A stretch of 64,000 bases of DNA from contig CM054135.1 in assembly GCA_028751875.1 (NCBI GenBank), forward strand, positions 55,867,962-55,931,961. The letters are read 5' to 3'. The position numbers were made by a program, and so were the translations under genes. This document shows, in pieces, positions 61,560-64,000 of this stretch (the first letter of the stretch is position 1; each line of letters opens with the position of its first letter). Below the pieces are notes generated by a model, which worked only from the letters and a program-made list of their open reading frames with translations, made no database searches and was not told the origin of the DNA. The stretch comes from Rapana venosa. Its lineage: Eukaryota; Mollusca; Gastropoda; Neogastropoda; Muricidae.

Positions 61560-61750
61560 GCTTTTTGTTGTTATGCGTTCCCCAGTTTATCATTCTGAGG
61601 GTCGCCCAGAATGTGCACTCTGGTTCTTGTCATCCCACCTGAAAATCATTGTAAGGCATGCACGTGTACACAATGGATGAAAAGGGTTGTGTATGCATGA
61701 CTCTTTTCAAGGATCTTATTATATAGGCAGCCACACTCTGACTAAAGAGG
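61560..61750 (-). repeat. Dispersed repeat R2, minus strand
   Basis: The reversed order of the 11.25-11.51 kb repeat: gtcgcccagaatgtgcactc, then tcatcccacctgaaaatcat, then ataggcagccacactctga. Confidence 0.6.
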
Positions 61751-62299
61751 ATTCTTTTGTGAAAGAGAGTGCAAGTTGTTGTGCTAAGAGCTTGTCATTG
61801 TTGAAGACAATCTCAACACATGGAGATAACCCTGCAAACTAAGCTGTACGGCCCATGAGAGGAGCTGGAAAGGACTTGCCACTATTTCTCCCAAACACAT
61901 CTGACGGTGTAAAAAGTGAACGAGAGAAGAAGAAGAATCTCAACATAACATTTCGATGTAGGCTTTGGCACGTTGCTTACCTCATAAAACGGCAACATTT
62001 TCAGCCTGGGTCATGTCCTTAAGTTTTCAGCAGTAGTCTTCTGGCAGGCTGCACTGTTTGCCGCATGTGATTTCAGGCAACAACACATAGCATAGTGTCA
62101 CCACAAAGCTGATGTTCATGGATGAACTTAGCTTTGGATTATTATGCCAAGCTCACCATCACCACAAGCTTTAATTCGAACCTCTTGCCTTCTTTTCCTG
62201 TATCAATAATGTTGCAGACATTTTCTGCTGTTCTTGTCTACCTAACTTAAAAAACACAACTAAGTCTATTTCAAGCAGAAATAAGCAGTGGTACCTTTC

Positions 62300-62580
62300 A
62301 GATTGTCAGTCTTTCGGATGAGATAATAAACAGAGGCCCATGTGCAGTTGCATGCAGAACACCTTGAGCAGACATTAGAACGTGTGCCACTTTTTGGATT
62401 AGTAGGCCTTTTTATGCCAGTAGGAACAGATGACAAAATTATAATGACAAAAACAAACGGCATGCACACATGTGTAGTGTTCAGACATCATCCCCAAAGT
62501 TGAAATGTGGCTGCCTGAATGGTGGCGGTTGGGATAACAACAAATAGGTTTTCTTGATTTGCACCGGGTTACAAAAGAAG
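62300..62580 (+). repeat. SINE-A2 body and tail
   Basis: ctttcggatgagataataaa, then the A2 tail gacatcatccccaaagttga. Confidence 0.7.
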
Positions 62581-63169
62581 AAGAAAAAAGGATGAGGTTC
62601 ATGTACAGCCATACTCTGTATACTCGGTGAAAGGAGCCTCGGAAAGGCTGCAGTGATCATACCAAACATCTAGAGTCCTGTCTATGACTGGTGATGCTTT
62701 CAGCACTTCATCAGAACTTTTACCACCACAGAATTTTGTCTACTGTGTTCAAGAACAACAGTAGGCTTATTTAAAGCAGAAGTATGCAACACCTCCACAA
62801 ATATAAACTAATTCCAGTTTCACCACCATGCTCAAACAGAGGAAGGACAGCAGACCTCATGAAGGAGATCAGCATGAACTTTCCAGCCTGCTGACATTTC
62901 AAAGTATGAGTTGACGTCAACAGAGGTTCCAGGATGTAACATTTGGCACTGTCACAGACACTGATGCTTGTGGTTGCAGTATCATACCAACCAATGCAAC
63001 AAAACTACACTGACTATGACTCCAAATACACCCCCTCAATAAACAGGACTATATTATTCACAAGGCCAGTCAAAAATGGGATAATTATAGGTGGTATAAG
63101 AGTGCAATGGTTTGTGAAATAATTCTTTGTTAAAGTAGACACCCCCCTCTCCCCGGATGAACTTAGTTA

Positions 63170-63450
63170 ATTATTCCTTCTTTAAGTCCTTTGGATGAGA
63201 CTGTGAAGTGAAGTCCTGTGTGCAAATGCACGTAGAACATCTTGTGCACAAGTTAAAAACATGGTCTGTCTTTCAGAAGAGCAGGCCATTGTGTACCTGT
63301 TGGAATGAATGACGAAATTGTACAATATCAATGCACAAAAATGTTGTGTTTAGTCATCATCCCCGAAGTTAGAATGCAGCTACTTAATGGTGGGTAAAAA
63401 TGGCCACATATGCTGCATCTCACCTTTAACCTTGGAGCTCCAGCAATGGA
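63170..63450 (+). repeat. SINE-A2 body and tail
   Basis: cctttggatgagactgtgaa, the body core, then gtcatcatccccgaagttag and ctcacctttaaccttggagc. Confidence 0.7.
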
Positions 63451-63677
63451 ACAAAGAAACACCAACTTTTTTTGTGTGGATAATCCAAATAGACTGGGTC
63501 TGTTTCTTTCCCCCATCACTCCCCAACCTAAAGATGTCAGCAGCCCTCTCTGGAAGTATGCCACTGCTTAGCTTTTCTGTTTTAAGAGAGTTTGTCTAAA
63601 AGATACAGATCGTTTAAAGACATAAAAATGAAGGCAATGGCCGATATTTGTAGTTTCATCACTACGCTTGTAACCTA

Positions 63678-63900
63678 GTGGATTGGTTGTCTAGAGGTAA
63701 TTCACTTACCTATATAGGAAGCCAGAAGTGCGGGTTTGATCCCAGTTTGTGCCTGAAACTTCCCCCCATCCACTAAACCGTGAGTGGTAGTCTGGATGCG
63801 AGTCTTTTGGATAAGATGGTAAACTGAAGTTCCATGTGGAACACCCATTTAGGGCAAATAAAAGAACCAACGGCAACAAGAGAGTTGTCCCTGGTAACAT
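63678..63900 (+). repeat. SINE-C-like head and body
   Basis: tRNA-like head (TGGTTGTCTAGAGGTAATTC) with B-box GGGTTTGATCCC, then a diverged body (cttttggataagatggtaaa). Confidence 0.6.
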
Positions 63901-64000
63901 TTTGTAGACAAAAAGACACCCATAGGGAAACATATACACATGCAGACAGGGAGATGGGGAGGGGGGAATCATGGGCAGCACTGCTCTTGTGGTCACGAGT

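Noticed and set aside
62640..62730. Minus-strand CTGATGA followed by GAAAGC, resembling a second hammerhead
   Set aside because: Stem II would be only about 2 bp and no stem III or cleavage-site arrangement can be drawn.

Overview
The window looks like nuclear DNA of a mollusc, most likely a marine gastropod. Coding sequence is sparse and split by GT-AG introns. Di-, tri- and tetranucleotide repeats are very dense, tRNA-headed SINEs are numerous, and non-LTR retrotransposon remnants are present. There are no operons, Shine-Dalgarno sites, CRISPR arrays or prokaryotic gene clusters. The organism call is an inference from repeat style and from gene families remembered as molluscan.

Two host genes can be supported. 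Gene 1 is on the minus strand, about 24.85 to 7.94 kb. It is a broken-up exon series for an IgGFc-binding-domain membrane protein: four or five exons of the extracellular domain, a short Cys-rich PAN/apple-like exon, a Ser/Thr/Pro mucin-like stalk with a 54-bp tandem repeat, a Cys cluster with a juxtamembrane segment, and one transmembrane helix with a short tail. Several exons need a reading-frame change, so this is either a decaying gene or real sequence carrying assembly indels. Gene 2 is on the plus strand, 54.6 to 57.7 kb. Its three exons join in phase into a 206-residue, charged, probably coiled-coil protein whose two ends are gap-free copies of one motif.

The rest is repeats. From 0 to 7.9 kb: microsatellites, a duplicated 160-bp block, a tRNA-like SINE head and a foldback element. 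From 8 to 25 kb: gene 1, with introns full of SINEs, CA/GA arrays and two related purine-rich arrays. From 25 to 27.2 kb: ends of two LINEs in opposite orientation. From 27.2 to 33.7 kb: a block of abnormal homopolymer-rich sequence enclosing an RTE-like LINE with endonuclease and reverse transcriptase remnants; SINE copies inside it show the sequence there is unreliable. From 34 to 53 kb: no recognisable gene, many SINEs, and long GA/CT/CA/GT arrays. At 53.43 to 53.48 kb, minus strand, is a candidate type I hammerhead ribozyme. Beyond 57.7 kb are a 35-bp minisatellite that starts right after gene 2, a 60-bp satellite, and SINEs.

The items most worth follow-up are the hammerhead motif, the IgGFc/mucin membrane protein, and the internally duplicated coiled-coil protein.
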